Below are positions 1-7,815 of a DNA stretch of 64,000 nucleotides, in pieces. Below the pieces are notes generated by a model. It saw nothing but the letters and a program-made list of their open reading frames with translations, was not told the DNA's origin and did not search any database. The stretch is from JANSWY01 sp965267245. GTDB taxonomy: Bacteria; Bacteroidota; Bacteroidia; Cytophagales; Cyclobacteriaceae. Both the position numbers and the translations under genes were made by a program. The stretch's first letter is position 1. Each line of letters starts with the position of its first letter. The stretch covers positions 868,001-932,000 of the forward strand of contig OZ253939.1 of the NCBI GenBank assembly GCA_965267245.1. The letters are read 5' to 3'.

Positions 1-69
1 TAGTTGATCTGGTTAATGCTAAACACACCGAAGTTACATACTTCTAGTGATTGTCCAAATCAAATTGTT

Positions 70-102
70 TGGCTTAAGTTACACGCTGTTAAACTTAAGC
101 CA
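70..102. repeat. 11-bp inverted repeat, possible terminator
   Basis: TGGCTTAAGTT at 70-80 is exactly complementary to AACTTAAGCCA at 92-102, with an 11-nt loop. It is followed by a G-rich run and not by a clean T tract, so it may be a weak terminator for a gene left of the window, or simply a structured spacer. The rest of 1-206 has no recognisable gene apart from a REP-like palindrome at 165-183. Confidence 0.4.
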
Positions 103-164
103 GTGGGGGGCTTTAGATTTTAGATGTTAGTATTAAGATTCTTGTTTTGTTAGGACAAATCTGG

Positions 165-183
165 TGCTCATTTGTAATGAGCA
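165..183. repeat. REP-like palindrome with CATTACAAATG core
   Basis: TGCTCATT-TGT-AATGAGCA is a perfect 8-bp stem with a 3-nt loop. Its core CATTTGTAATG is the reverse complement of the core of the palindrome at 808-822, which suggests copies of one short interspersed palindromic family. No transposase gene is seen nearby. Confidence 0.45.
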
Positions 184-206
184 TAAACTGTCACAATAAG
201 TTTTAA

Positions 207-545
207 TCAAGGACACACCAAAGGTCGATCAAGGAATATTTCACAGTTTATTGGGTCTTCAGGAAAAAATTGGACTTCAAAGCATCTACCTACTTGAACT
301 GTGGTGTCTATCGGTGTATGTGACTCAAATTTGTCACCACTAACCTTAAAGGTGAACATAATAAATGTCCCCCTCTTTGGAAGGTTGTACACTCTTTCAA
401 TTCTCCCCACAGTGAATTCGCCAAATTCAAGTCTCTTCTCCCTATCCTCTCCAGTTATAATTACACCATAATAAAATAAGCCAATAAAAGGGGCAAACAT
501 CAAAACAGGCACAAAGATTTTTTTTAATCTATTATCAATACTCAT
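207..545 (-). CDS. small single-pass membrane protein, unknown function
   Basis: I do not recognise a family. The 112-residue protein has a basic N-terminus (SIDNRLKK), one strong hydrophobic segment at about residues 10-30 and a soluble C-terminal part of about 80 residues. That part contains short alternating strands (FTVGRIERV, FIMFTFKVSG, CFEVQFFPED) and is loosely reminiscent of the small beta domain of DUF3592-type membrane proteins; this resemblance is a guess. The start is an ATG at 545. It stands alone, with a REP-like palindrome beyond its 3' end and a repeat-rich spacer upstream. It is probably anchored in the inner membrane with the soluble part on one face. Confidence 0.6.
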   Translation of the reverse strand: MSIDNRLKKIFVPVLMFAPFIGLFYYGVIITGEDREKRLEFGEFTVGRIERVYNLPKRGTFIMFTFKVSGDKFESHTPIDTTVQVGRCFEVQFFPEDPINCEIFLDRPLVCP

Positions 546-947
546 TAATTACTTATTATACTATTTGGACAAATCAAGAATGATTTCCTCACCGTCTAGA
601 GTCTCTCGGTAAAGGACTTTCTTATAAATAGATCAACCCATCCTACACTGTAAAAGTAACAAAGTAGAGTCCTTCTGGGTGTCGCATTTTGTATCTATTT
701 CCCATCGAAGTAAGATACGTTGTGTTTCAATAACTTTTAGGGTAATTGCAATGATCGTTTCACTAGCTTGTAATAGCCAGCATTTCAAATGCCGCTTAAG
801 ATCCGATCGCATTACAAATGCGACCGAGCGGGGATTTTGGGAGTATGGGTTAGGTGCTATGAAAGCACCTAAATATAAAAAGGTGTAGCGCATGCTACAA
901 CTAGTAGGGGGAGTTTTTGATGACACAAAACTAAACAGCTTAGATTA
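546..947. other. 402-bp gene-free spacer with several palindromes
   Basis: No convincing gene. Two overlapping frames stay open here by chance (633-926 minus, 679-888 plus), but neither has a ribosome binding site or a protein-like sequence. The stretch holds GCATT-TCA-AATGC (780-792), CGCATT-ACA-AATGCG (808-822), TAGGTGCT-N5-AGCACCTA (851-871) and GTAGC-GCAT-GCTAC (885-898). Four palindromes in about 120 bp is typical of a REP/BIME-like cluster. Confidence 0.5.
780..898. repeat. cluster of four short palindromes (REP/BIME-like)
   Basis: Four hairpin-forming sequences lie within 119 bp: 780-792, 808-822, 851-871 and 885-898. The 808-822 copy (CGCATTACAAATGCG) has the same core as the element at 165-183. 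Clusters like this in Bacteroidota are often non-autonomous elements mobilised by REP-associated tyrosine transposases encoded elsewhere; that link is inference. Confidence 0.5.
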
Positions 948-1472
948 TTAATATGCTGATCTAGACATACACTCAAAATAGTCTCTTTTCATATTATTCT
1001 TCATAGCACGAAACAAACCATCCGTATCCTCGTGAAATGTCAACTTGTCATATAATGGAGGAAAAAAATAATCATACTCTGTCTCATTCAATACCGGAAA
1101 CTCCTTTATCACACTATCTCCTTGAAGAATAAACACTACAAAAAATGAGCAGGTTGAGTCTTTAGCAACTGCCTTAAAATCAACTTTTGGCTCATATTCT
1201 AGCACATAATTTGTAAGCTCTTTGTGAATCATTGAAGTAACTTTCACCTGATCAACAATCATGGAATCTATTGGTGACTTAAATTCTTTTATTTCACAAA
1301 CAACATCTCCAGAAAAAACCAGAGTCGTATACATCATATGATTGCTAATTCCAAAATGTTCAAATTTCACACAGTACTCTTGCGAGTTCAATTGTTGGGA
1401 TTGACATGAATAAAGCAATACTCCTGCAGCCAAGAAAATTCTAAATATGTAATTAAATATGAATTTATACAT
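948..1472 (-). CDS. putative lipoprotein, unknown function
   Basis: A 174-residue protein with a type II signal peptide: a hydrophobic stretch at about residues 6-22 ending in the lipobox-like LLYSC (Cys about residue 23), followed by a Ser/Gln-rich linker. The mature part is mixed alpha/beta with no motif I recognise. The ATG at 1472 lies 9 bp beyond the 3' end of the next secreted protein gene on the same strand (1481-2002), so the two are probably cotranscribed. The resemblance in size and layout (signal, about 150-residue body, ESxKD-rich strands) suggests a related pair, but I see no clear sequence identity. Confidence 0.65.
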   Translation of the reverse strand: MYKFIFNYIFRIFLAAGVLLYSCQSQQLNSQEYCVKFEHFGISNHMMYTTLVFSGDVVCEIKEFKSPIDSMIVDQVKVTSMIHKELTNYVLEYEPKVDFKAVAKDSTCSFFVVFILQGDSVIKEFPVLNETEYDYFFPPLYDKLTFHEDTDGLFRAMKNNMKRDYFECMSRSAY

Positions 1473-1480
1473 CTCCGCAC

Positions 1481-2002
1481 CTAATGAATAGTATCCCCCA
1501 TAAAGTCATTCTTCAGTTTCGCCTGGTTAGCACTTTCTTTACTGAATAGCGTACCTTCATCACTTCTTAAGTAAGCATATTCATTTAGCCATAGTAAGAA
1601 TTTAATATGAGGTCGATAGAATTCTCCTTCGTAATAATAGAAATATCGTTTGTCCATTACCAACGTATCGCTCTGATTACTTTCATAAAGCAATAATACC
1701 ATTCTAGCATCCAAATCATCCTTTGTGATAGCTTTATCGGATGATGACACAAAAGTTGAATCAATTAAATTGACTTCAGAAAAGTGATTTAATGCTGTTT
1801 TATTAATGATAGTCTTCCTGACCTTAAACTCAAAATCATCTCCACTCAATACACTAGCTGCAACAACATTGAATCTTGTTGTCATATTAAAGGCTAATTG
1901 ATAATAGCCTGTACTATCTAGATTTTCAGTTTGACCAATTACAGGGAGCGCATTAAAGATTAGCATGCAAATTATCAAGAGACCAAGCCTCATTCTTTTC
2001 AT
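1481..2002 (-). CDS. secreted protein, unknown function
   Basis: A 173-residue protein with a Sec signal peptide: KRMR followed by a hydrophobic core and ending near LPVIGQ (cleavage about residue 23). The reading frame extends to a TTG at 2011, but the ATG at 2002 puts the positive charges directly before the hydrophobic core and is preferred. The mature part is beta-rich with repeated Asp/Ser-Thr strands and no recognised catalytic motif. It is the upstream gene of a two-gene unit with the lipoprotein gene 948-1472 (8-bp gap). Probably periplasmic or surface exposed. Confidence 0.6.
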   Translation of the reverse strand: MKRMRLGLLIICMLIFNALPVIGQTENLDSTGYYQLAFNMTTRFNVVAASVLSGDDFEFKVRKTIINKTALNHFSEVNLIDSTFVSSSDKAITKDDLDARMVLLLYESNQSDTLVMDKRYFYYYEGEFYRPHIKFLLWLNEYAYLRSDEGTLFSKESANQAKLKNDFMGDTIH

Positions 2003-2042
2003 ATTTTCCAATTAGAATTCTAATTTAAAGAGACCCAACACT

Positions 2043-2065
2043 GGTCTTAGTGTCTCACTGAGGCC
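2043..2065. repeat. REP-like imperfect palindrome
   Basis: A 23-bp imperfect dyad with AGTG-TCT-CACT at its centre, in the spacer between two short minus-strand genes. A further GTCTCGCTC motif follows. It resembles the other short palindromes of this window in size and setting. There is no T tract, so a terminator role is less likely. Confidence 0.3.
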
Positions 2066-2090
2066 CAAAACTACTAGGGCGTCTCGCTCT

Positions 2091-2423
2091 TCAATTCCAA
2101 AAAACACTAACTCCAATCAATCCTCTTACCGAAGCATGTAGCTCAATCTCCCAGGTAACCTTAGCCACTGTACTATCTTTCATCTCATAATAGATATTAT
2201 ATCTACCAGATGATCCACGTTTTGCTGCATAGCTCTCAACTAACCAATCCATGTCAACATTAGGTATTCTTGTTAATTTAGGATCATTTGGCATAATGTT
2301 ATGAACTTCATTGATATGCATCCCTTCTTTTACTTTTTGCAATGCTTCAAAATTTCGTTTTCCCTCATTGCAAGCACTCAATGCTATAAGAAGAACAAAG
2401 TATTTAAAAACGTTTGTTTTCAT
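2091..2423 (-). CDS. small putative lipoprotein, possibly BamE/SmpA-like
   Basis: A 110-residue protein with a short signal peptide and lipobox LSAC (Cys 18), so it is predicted to be lipid-anchored. The segment KVKEGMHINEVHNIM (about residues 30-44) matches the pattern 'I..GMs..eV..ilG' that opens BamE/SmpA-type domains, and the remaining strands would fit a small alpha-alpha-beta-beta-beta fold. The similarity is weak and the protein is more likely one of the many BamE-like small lipoproteins than BamE itself. The ATG at 2423 has no alternative nearby. It is transcribed like its neighbours but separated from 1481-2002 by a 90-bp spacer holding a palindrome. Confidence 0.55.
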   Translation of the reverse strand: MKTNVFKYFVLLIALSACNEGKRNFEALQKVKEGMHINEVHNIMPNDPKLTRIPNVDMDWLVESYAAKRGSSGRYNIYYEMKDSTVAKVTWEIELHASVRGLIGVSVFWN

Positions 2424-2511
2424 TAATCAGGTTTAAAATATTTAAAATTTCTACATCCAAACAGCCTGGTACATTATATTGCTCTTTCTAAGACTATACA
2501 AACCCAATCCT

Positions 2512-3831
2512 TCAACCTCCTAAATACTTAGCAATCATCTTCCTATTTATCACCTTCTTCTTGCAAATCTCCGCATAGAATTTCCCGCTTTCCCTGAGTG
2601 TTCTTTTTTGCGTTTTGAAGTCAACATGGTACAAACCAAACCTGGCACTCTCTCCTTCTGCCCATTCAAAATTATCCATGGTGGACCAATGGTAATACCT
2701 TCTTATATCCACTCCTTTTTTGATGGCTCGCCTTACAGCTTTCAGGTGGTCGTAAATAAATCGAACTCTTTTGGAATCATCGGCATCACATATGCCATTC
2801 TCGGTAATAAAAATAGGGATTTTGTATTTATTGTAGACTCTTTTGGTGATGCGATAAAGTCCTTTTGGATAGATCTCCCAGCCCAGGTCATTAACTGCTC
2901 TCCCCTTCTTCACATACAATTCATTGAAAAGTGTCCCGGGATTGTATATCCCCTTAACCAGATCCCTGGAATAATAATTGATCCCAATGAAATCTGCATA
3001 GTTCTTCTTCTCAAAACGGGTATTGAACCACCACCTCATAGGAAAAAGAAACCTACCATGGGTCATCGCTTCTAAATACATAATCTGAAACAGATGATTG
3101 CTGATATAAACAGCCATTTTAGTAAGGTGACGTCTGTCAAACAGATCAAATATCCGTAAATGATGGGCTACTCCCACATTAATGTCGGTATGTCCTTTTG
3201 CTCTAAGCTGATCATGTATTTGATCATAGGCGTATAAGTGAGCCTGAGCAAAGTTGTTTGCACCTTTCAGGTAGTATTGGATCTTTCCTTTAAAACCGGG
3301 AGGCCACCTTCCCTCAAAATAGCCGAAAAACAAGTACACATTGGGCTCATTGATAGTTACCCAATCCTGCACAAGATCTCCAAGTCTATCTACCACAAAA
3401 TGGATGTAATTGAGGTACCTGTAAATTGACTTTTGATTGATCCATCCTCCGTCATCCTCCATCCACAATGGGTTTGAAAAGTGCCAGAGTGTAACCAGCG
3501 GTCTTATTCCATTGGCTACCAATAACTCAATCTCTTTCCTGTACACCGCAATCCCTTCCTCACTGAATTTTCCTTCTTCAGGCTCTATCCTACTCCATTC
3601 TATGCCCATTCGGTAGGTTTCCGTATTGATTTCTTTCAGCAATTCCACATCAGATTCAATCCGGTTGATGTGATCACAGGCCACTTTACTATGTGAGCCA
3701 TCACTGATTTTGCCCAGCTCAGACCATCTGTACCAGTTATGTGATTGTTCGCCTCCCTCGATGTGAGTAGCGGCTGTTGCAGAGCCCATCATTAAGGATT
3801 TGGGAAGCTTGAAAGTCTTGTATTTAGGCAT
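2512..3831 (-). CDS. glycoside hydrolase family 1 (beta-glucosidase-like)
   Basis: A retaining beta-glycosidase with the (beta/alpha)8 fold of family GH1, hydrolysing terminal beta-glucosides or related beta-glycosides. The acid/base motif TINEP gives Glu162 and the nucleophile motif ITENG gives Glu344. Also visible are the N-terminal GSATAATHIEGG glycone-binding stretch (Gln replaced by His), EWSRIEP at 78-84, and WHFSNP near 116-121. At 439 residues it has the usual length and no signal peptide, so it should act in the cytoplasm on imported disaccharides. It is divergent from the sensor kinase gene at 3984, with a dyad at 3931-3948 between them. The exact sugar specificity cannot be read from sequence. 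Confidence 0.9.
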   Translation of the reverse strand: MPKYKTFKLPKSLMMGSATAATHIEGGEQSHNWYRWSELGKISDGSHSKVACDHINRIESDVELLKEINTETYRMGIEWSRIEPEEGKFSEEGIAVYRKEIELLVANGIRPLVTLWHFSNPLWMEDDGGWINQKSIYRYLNYIHFVVDRLGDLVQDWVTINEPNVYLFFGYFEGRWPPGFKGKIQYYLKGANNFAQAHLYAYDQIHDQLRAKGHTDINVGVAHHLRIFDLFDRRHLTKMAVYISNHLFQIMYLEAMTHGRFLFPMRWWFNTRFEKKNYADFIGINYYSRDLVKGIYNPGTLFNELYVKKGRAVNDLGWEIYPKGLYRITKRVYNKYKIPIFITENGICDADDSKRVRFIYDHLKAVRRAIKKGVDIRRYYHWSTMDNFEWAEGESARFGLYHVDFKTQKRTLRESGKFYAEICKKKVINRKMIAKYLGG

Positions 3832-3930
3832 TGCGCCAATCTAGCACAGAATCATGAGTCGATTGTTAAAGCAATGTTATCTTGATGTTAGTTGTTTTAC
3901 GATACGCTTGTGTTTTTCCCTGAAGAAATT

Positions 3931-3948
3931 CTCGGTATTAATACGGAG
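3931..3948. promoter_or_regulatory. 18-bp dyad between divergent GH1 and kinase genes
   Basis: CTCGGTATT/AATACGGAG is an inverted repeat with 8 of 9 matching positions, 36 bp before the kinase ATG and 100 bp before the GH1 ATG. A very similar dyad lies at 6340-6357 after the response regulator. This could be the binding site of the LuxR-type response regulator encoded here (autoregulation); that is inference. Confidence 0.4.
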
Positions 3949-3983
3949 ATTCCACTTAGATTTTCCTAAATATCTTTACGGCA

Positions 3984-5702
3984 ATGTTGAATAATCTAAA
4001 CATAGGACAGAAGTTGGCGCTTTTACTGGTGGGGTTTTCCCTGATTGTAATCGTCTTCCTATCATCTTCCTACTACATCCAATTTGAATCCGCTCTACGT
4101 GAAAGGGTTTTTCTACAGCTATCATCTGTCAAGCAATTGAAAAAAGTGAAGATCCTGGCAGAGTTGCAGGATCATTTAGACGATTTTGAGAGGATTCTAA
4201 ATGACTCGATCCCCAATCCCAGTAATGATTTCATTGAAACAATGCGTACTCCATCAGCCCCTGACTCACTTTTGGAATATGCAATTCCTAAGAAAATATT
4301 AGGTGAAACACCTGTCTTGATTGACCTTACTAACCAACAACCTGAAAAAGGCATCACCCTTGCTTTTCAGGCTAAGTATAATAATGAATACGTAACCTCA
4401 TTGGTGAGATTACCGGAAGTACAGGATATTTTGCTGGAACGCACGGGACTTGGTGAAACGGGTGAGTCATATATCGTGAATGCGGCCTACCAGTTAATCA
4501 CAAAATCCAGGTTTGAAGCCGTAAATTGGCAAAACACCACCGTTAAAACCCAGGGAGTAATCCAGGCATTTGATGGCAATCCTGGAACAGATGTTTTCAA
4601 TGATTATCGGGGGATTCGGGTACTTGGAGCATTTGAGAAGATCTCTTTTCTGGAATTGGAATGGGTACTATTAAGTGAAATCAACTTTGATGAAGCCTTG
4701 GCACCATTGGCCGAATTAAGAAGCAACCTGTTCTTTATTTTCCTTTTGATTGTGGTGTTCATTCTCATTGTTTCTTACTACCTCTCAAGACTCATTGTAA
4801 AACCTATATTGACTATGGAATCCCAATTGATCAAGCTCTCTGAAGGTGTGCTGGATACAAGTATTCCCCGGTATGAGGAAAGGGACAATGATGAGATTGG
4901 CCATATGTTCAATGCACTGGATCGACTGATAAAAGCTCTAAACGATACGGTGGTTTTTGCCGGAGAGATTGGTTCAGGTAATTTCAATGCAGAATTTGAA
5001 CCATTAAGTGTTGACGACAAACTTGGGAAAGCTTTGGTTGAGATGAAAAATCAATTGCAGGAGTACCAACAGAAAGAGGATGTCTTCATGCGCCAAAACC
5101 AGCAATCCATTTTAGATGGCCAGGAAAAAGAAAGGTCCAGGCTTTCAAAGGAATTGCACGATGGCATGGGGCCAATGTTGACCATCATGAGAATGAATAT
5201 AGAATCGGCTAAGGTTGACAAAGGAGTCAAACAGGAATTATTAAATCATATTGATCATGCTATCAGTGAAGTCAGAAGAATGTCAAATAATCTGATGCCC
5301 AGTGTGTTAGAGGATTTTGGTGTGGGTGAAGCGATTCAAAACCTGATTGATCAGATCAATGAGTCTTCCAATGAGGTAAACATCAGATACAAAAAAGATA
5401 TTCTTGGTGAATCAAAATTGCAAAAAACAAGTCAAATTATGGTTTACAGAGTGGTGCAGGAAGCCCTGAACAATGCACTGAGACATTCAGAATGTACTGA
5501 AATAAAGATCTCCCTGACAGAATTTGACGAATACATGAGTTTACTAATTGCCGATAATGGCAAAGGATTTGATCCCAACCAAAATTTTAAAGGTAATGGT
5601 TTACGAAATATGAAAGAGCGTATTAAATTAATACCCGGAAGTATTGACATTTCCAGCACAGGTTCCGGGACCAGAATAGAAATAGAAATACCATATCAAT
5701 GA
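3984..5702 (+). CDS. membrane sensor histidine kinase (NarX/LytS-like, HisKA_3)
   Basis: The kinase of a two-component pair. Residues 11-33 form TM1. A roughly 215-residue periplasmic sensor follows, with a Cache-like stretch around GETGESYIVN. TM2 is at about 248-270, then a HAMP region and a short coiled coil. The dimerisation/phosphoacceptor segment is of the HisKA_3 type (ERSRLSKELHDGMGP, His392), and the C-terminal HATPase_c has N box NALRHS and G boxes DNGKGFD and GNGLRNM. The 4-bp ATGA overlap with the response regulator shows translational coupling. The ligand is unknown; the neighbouring GH1 and antiporter genes leave sugar or ionic stress equally open. Upstream, TATCTTTACGG just before the ATG resembles a Bacteroidetes -7 element. 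Confidence 0.9.
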   Translation: MLNNLNIGQKLALLLVGFSLIVIVFLSSSYYIQFESALRERVFLQLSSVKQLKKVKILAELQDHLDDFERILNDSIPNPSNDFIETMRTPSAPDSLLEYAIPKKILGETPVLIDLTNQQPEKGITLAFQAKYNNEYVTSLVRLPEVQDILLERTGLGETGESYIVNAAYQLITKSRFEAVNWQNTTVKTQGVIQAFDGNPGTDVFNDYRGIRVLGAFEKISFLELEWVLLSEINFDEALAPLAELRSNLFFIFLLIVVFILIVSYYLSRLIVKPILTMESQLIKLSEGVLDTSIPRYEERDNDEIGHMFNALDRLIKALNDTVVFAGEIGSGNFNAEFEPLSVDDKLGKALVEMKNQLQEYQQKEDVFMRQNQQSILDGQEKERSRLSKELHDGMGPMLTIMRMNIESAKVDKGVKQELLNHIDHAISEVRRMSNNLMPSVLEDFGVGEAIQNLIDQINESSNEVNIRYKKDILGESKLQKTSQIMVYRVVQEALNNALRHSECTEIKISLTEFDEYMSLLIADNGKGFDPNQNFKGNGLRNMKERIKLIPGSIDISSTGSGTRIEIEIPYQ

Positions 5703-6328
5703 GTTACATCAAACTAATCATAGCCGATGATCACCAATTGTTCCGTGAAGGCATCATATCTCTTCTTTCGGGTAGTGATGATATTGAAATAGTAGGTGAA
5801 GCTTCGAATGCGGCTGAACTTTGGAGTCTCCTGGAAAAAGAGAAGGCACATGTCGTGCTGATTGATATTTCTATGCCGGACAAAAGCGGTTTGGATGTAA
5901 TTGCAGAGGCAAGGGAGAAATTTAAAGATGTAAAATTCATCGTACTTACAATGCACGCAGAAGGTCAATATGTGGTCAAAGCAGTAAGAAATGGTGCTTC
6001 AGGATATCTCATCAAGAATGCTGATGAGCAAGAACTTAAGAAAGCGATTGAAAAGGTAGCACTTGGTCAAAAGTACTTTAACAATGAGATTTCACAGCTG
6101 ATGATCACGGATATGGCCATCGAGGGTGAAACACATAAAAAATTGTCTGACAGAGAACAAGAAGTGCTCACATTAGTATCTGAGGGCAAAACCACTAAAG
6201 AAATAGCGGAAGAATTATTTGTAAGTTTCAGAACAGTTGAGACACACCGGGTCAATATCATGAAGAAGCTCAATGCCCAAAACACTGCTGAGCTAATCAA
6301 AAAAGCTGCTCATCTACGTTTAATTTAA
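5699..6328 (+). CDS. NarL/FixJ-family response regulator
   Basis: A 209-residue DNA-binding response regulator. The receiver domain (about 1-125) has the acidic pocket ADDH (Asp 10-11), phosphoacceptor Asp56 in VLIDISMP, a Thr in VLTMHA and Lys in YLIKNAD. The LuxR-type HTH (about 145-205) shows LSDREQEVLTLVSEG, TTKEIAEELFVS and TVETHRVNIMKKL. It should be phosphorylated by the kinase encoded immediately upstream, with which it overlaps by 4 bp. Targets are unknown; the dyads at 3931-3948 and 6340-6357 flank this operon and are candidates. Confidence 0.93.
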   Translation: MSYIKLIIADDHQLFREGIISLLSGSDDIEIVGEASNAAELWSLLEKEKAHVVLIDISMPDKSGLDVIAEAREKFKDVKFIVLTMHAEGQYVVKAVRNGASGYLIKNADEQELKKAIEKVALGQKYFNNEISQLMITDMAIEGETHKKLSDREQEVLTLVSEGKTTKEIAEELFVSFRTVETHRVNIMKKLNAQNTAELIKKAAHLRLI

Positions 6329-6339
6329 CTTTTCTGGCC

Positions 6340-6357
6340 ATCCGTATTTATACGGAT
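6340..6357. promoter_or_regulatory. 18-bp dyad ATCCGTATTTATACGGAT
   Basis: An inverted repeat with 8 of 9 matching positions, located 12 bp after the response regulator stop and 74 bp before the antiporter ATG. It shares CGTATT.ATACGG with the dyad at 3931-3948. It could be a hairpin or an operator for the antiporter gene; there is no T tract, which argues against an intrinsic terminator. Confidence 0.4.
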
Positions 6358-6430
6358 AAGCATTTACAAGTATATTCCGATTGCCAGATCAGCCGTTCCT
6401 ATCTACTTTAGTGGTTAAATTGGACAATCT

Positions 6431-7711
6431 ATGAGTGTATTTGATGTTATTGCTATCTTAATTGCGTGTTCCGGGATCTTCATTTTCGTCAATACGTACT
6501 TCCTGAAATTACCATCCTCTATAGGTCTAATGATCCTTGCACTTGTTGTATCCGGGGTTGTGTTAATAGTAGGAACTGCACTACCTGAATACCACATAGC
6601 TGAAAAAGTCAAAGCTTTTGATTTCTCAGAAGTAATGACCCACTTTGTCCTAAGTGTGATGCTATTTGCAGGGGCACTTAATGTAGACTTCTCGAAATTT
6701 GGTAAACAACTCGTACCTATCCTCATTCTGACTTTCTTTGGTGTCCTGATTTCAACTTTCACCATTGGTGGATTGGTTTATGGCTTAACACAAGTCTTGG
6801 GAATTGAACTTAATTTAATGGCTTGTTTTGTGTTCGGAGCACTGATTTCTTGTGCTGACCCAATCGCAATCACAAAGAATATTCGTAAGTACAAACTCTC
6901 TAATGCACTAGAAGCTAAAGTACGTGGAGAGTCCTTACTTGGAAGTGGTTTCGCTATCATTTTGGCTTTTACGCTTACAAAGATTTATCAGGGACAGGTT
7001 TCAATGGAATTCCTTGATGCCATGGACATATCAATCATTGTGCTGAAAGACCTTTTCGGTGGATTGATAGTTGGCATTCTCTTTGGCTGGTTCGGATATA
7101 TGCTACTGAAATTTATTGACAATGATGTGGTTGAAGCTGAAGTATTGACCACCCTTGCACTGGTGATGACAGGTTCATATCTGGCTGATGTACTTCAGGT
7201 TTCTTCCATGTTGGTTGCTGTAACCACAGGGTTGATCATTGGAAACTTTGGTAGAGATGAGAAAACTGGCGAAAGCGCTGTTGGGCATTATGTGTATACT
7301 TTTTGGCAATTAATGGAAGAGACTATCGCTGCAATGTTATTTGTGCTTATAGGTTTTGAGATGTTGGTCATGCCACATGACGCCATCTATTTTGGTGCTG
7401 GTTTCTTTATTGTAGTGATTGTTTTATTCTCAAGATGGGTAAGTGTTTTTATACCAATCAAAATGATGTCCACCCTTAAGGATTTTGACAGTGGCACAAT
7501 CTCAGTATTGACCTGGGGTGCATTGAGAGGCGGTCTTCCAGTAGCCTTTACTTTATCATTGAATGATTTTCCCGGGAAAGAAATACTCGTAGTGTTTACC
7601 TATGTGGTGACAGTTTGCTCAGTTCTCTACCAGGGACTTACCTTAGATGCTTTGATGAAGGTTTATCATCACAAAAATCGGTCTGCCAGAAGTACATACG
7701 CAGCTAATTAA
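6431..7711 (+). CDS. CPA1-type cation/proton antiporter homologue with altered ion-site motif
   Basis: A 426-residue polytopic protein with about 12-13 hydrophobic segments, matching the Na+/H+ exchanger (CPA1/NhaP) family: FAGALNVDF near residue 79, the unwound-helix motif ISCADPIAI with Asp143, RGESLL at 165-170 and a late WGALRGGLP motif. Unusually, the position where NhaP proteins have Asn-Asp (GESLxND) reads Gly171-Ser172, so an acidic residue normally considered part of the ion site is missing. Transport may be altered or use a different ion. It probably resides in the inner membrane. The gene lies 102 bp after the response regulator, in the same direction, with a dyad between. Confidence 0.85.
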   Translation: MSVFDVIAILIACSGIFIFVNTYFLKLPSSIGLMILALVVSGVVLIVGTALPEYHIAEKVKAFDFSEVMTHFVLSVMLFAGALNVDFSKFGKQLVPILILTFFGVLISTFTIGGLVYGLTQVLGIELNLMACFVFGALISCADPIAITKNIRKYKLSNALEAKVRGESLLGSGFAIILAFTLTKIYQGQVSMEFLDAMDISIIVLKDLFGGLIVGILFGWFGYMLLKFIDNDVVEAEVLTTLALVMTGSYLADVLQVSSMLVAVTTGLIIGNFGRDEKTGESAVGHYVYTFWQLMEETIAAMLFVLIGFEMLVMPHDAIYFGAGFFIVVIVLFSRWVSVFIPIKMMSTLKDFDSGTISVLTWGALRGGLPVAFTLSLNDFPGKEILVVFTYVVTVCSVLYQGLTLDALMKVYHHKNRSARSTYAAN

Positions 7712-7815
7712 TTATTTATCGACTAATTCGATTCCCCGGTCTAATAAATATAACATATACTGAATATTGCCTTATATTGTAATATTGAAAGGAAACTAAT
7801 ATTACTATTGCACTT

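Noticed and set aside
633..926. Overlapping open frames on both strands (633-926 minus, 679-888 plus)
   Set aside because: No ribosome binding site, no protein-like composition, and they run through a cluster of palindromes.
2608..3429. Long plus-strand frames opposite the GH1 gene
   Set aside because: The minus-strand GH1 gene has both catalytic motifs; the opposite frames are its shadow.
7740..7800. AATATTG repeats before the hybrid kinase gene as an operator
   Set aside because: The motif is short and AT-rich, so chance occurrence is likely in this low-GC spacer.
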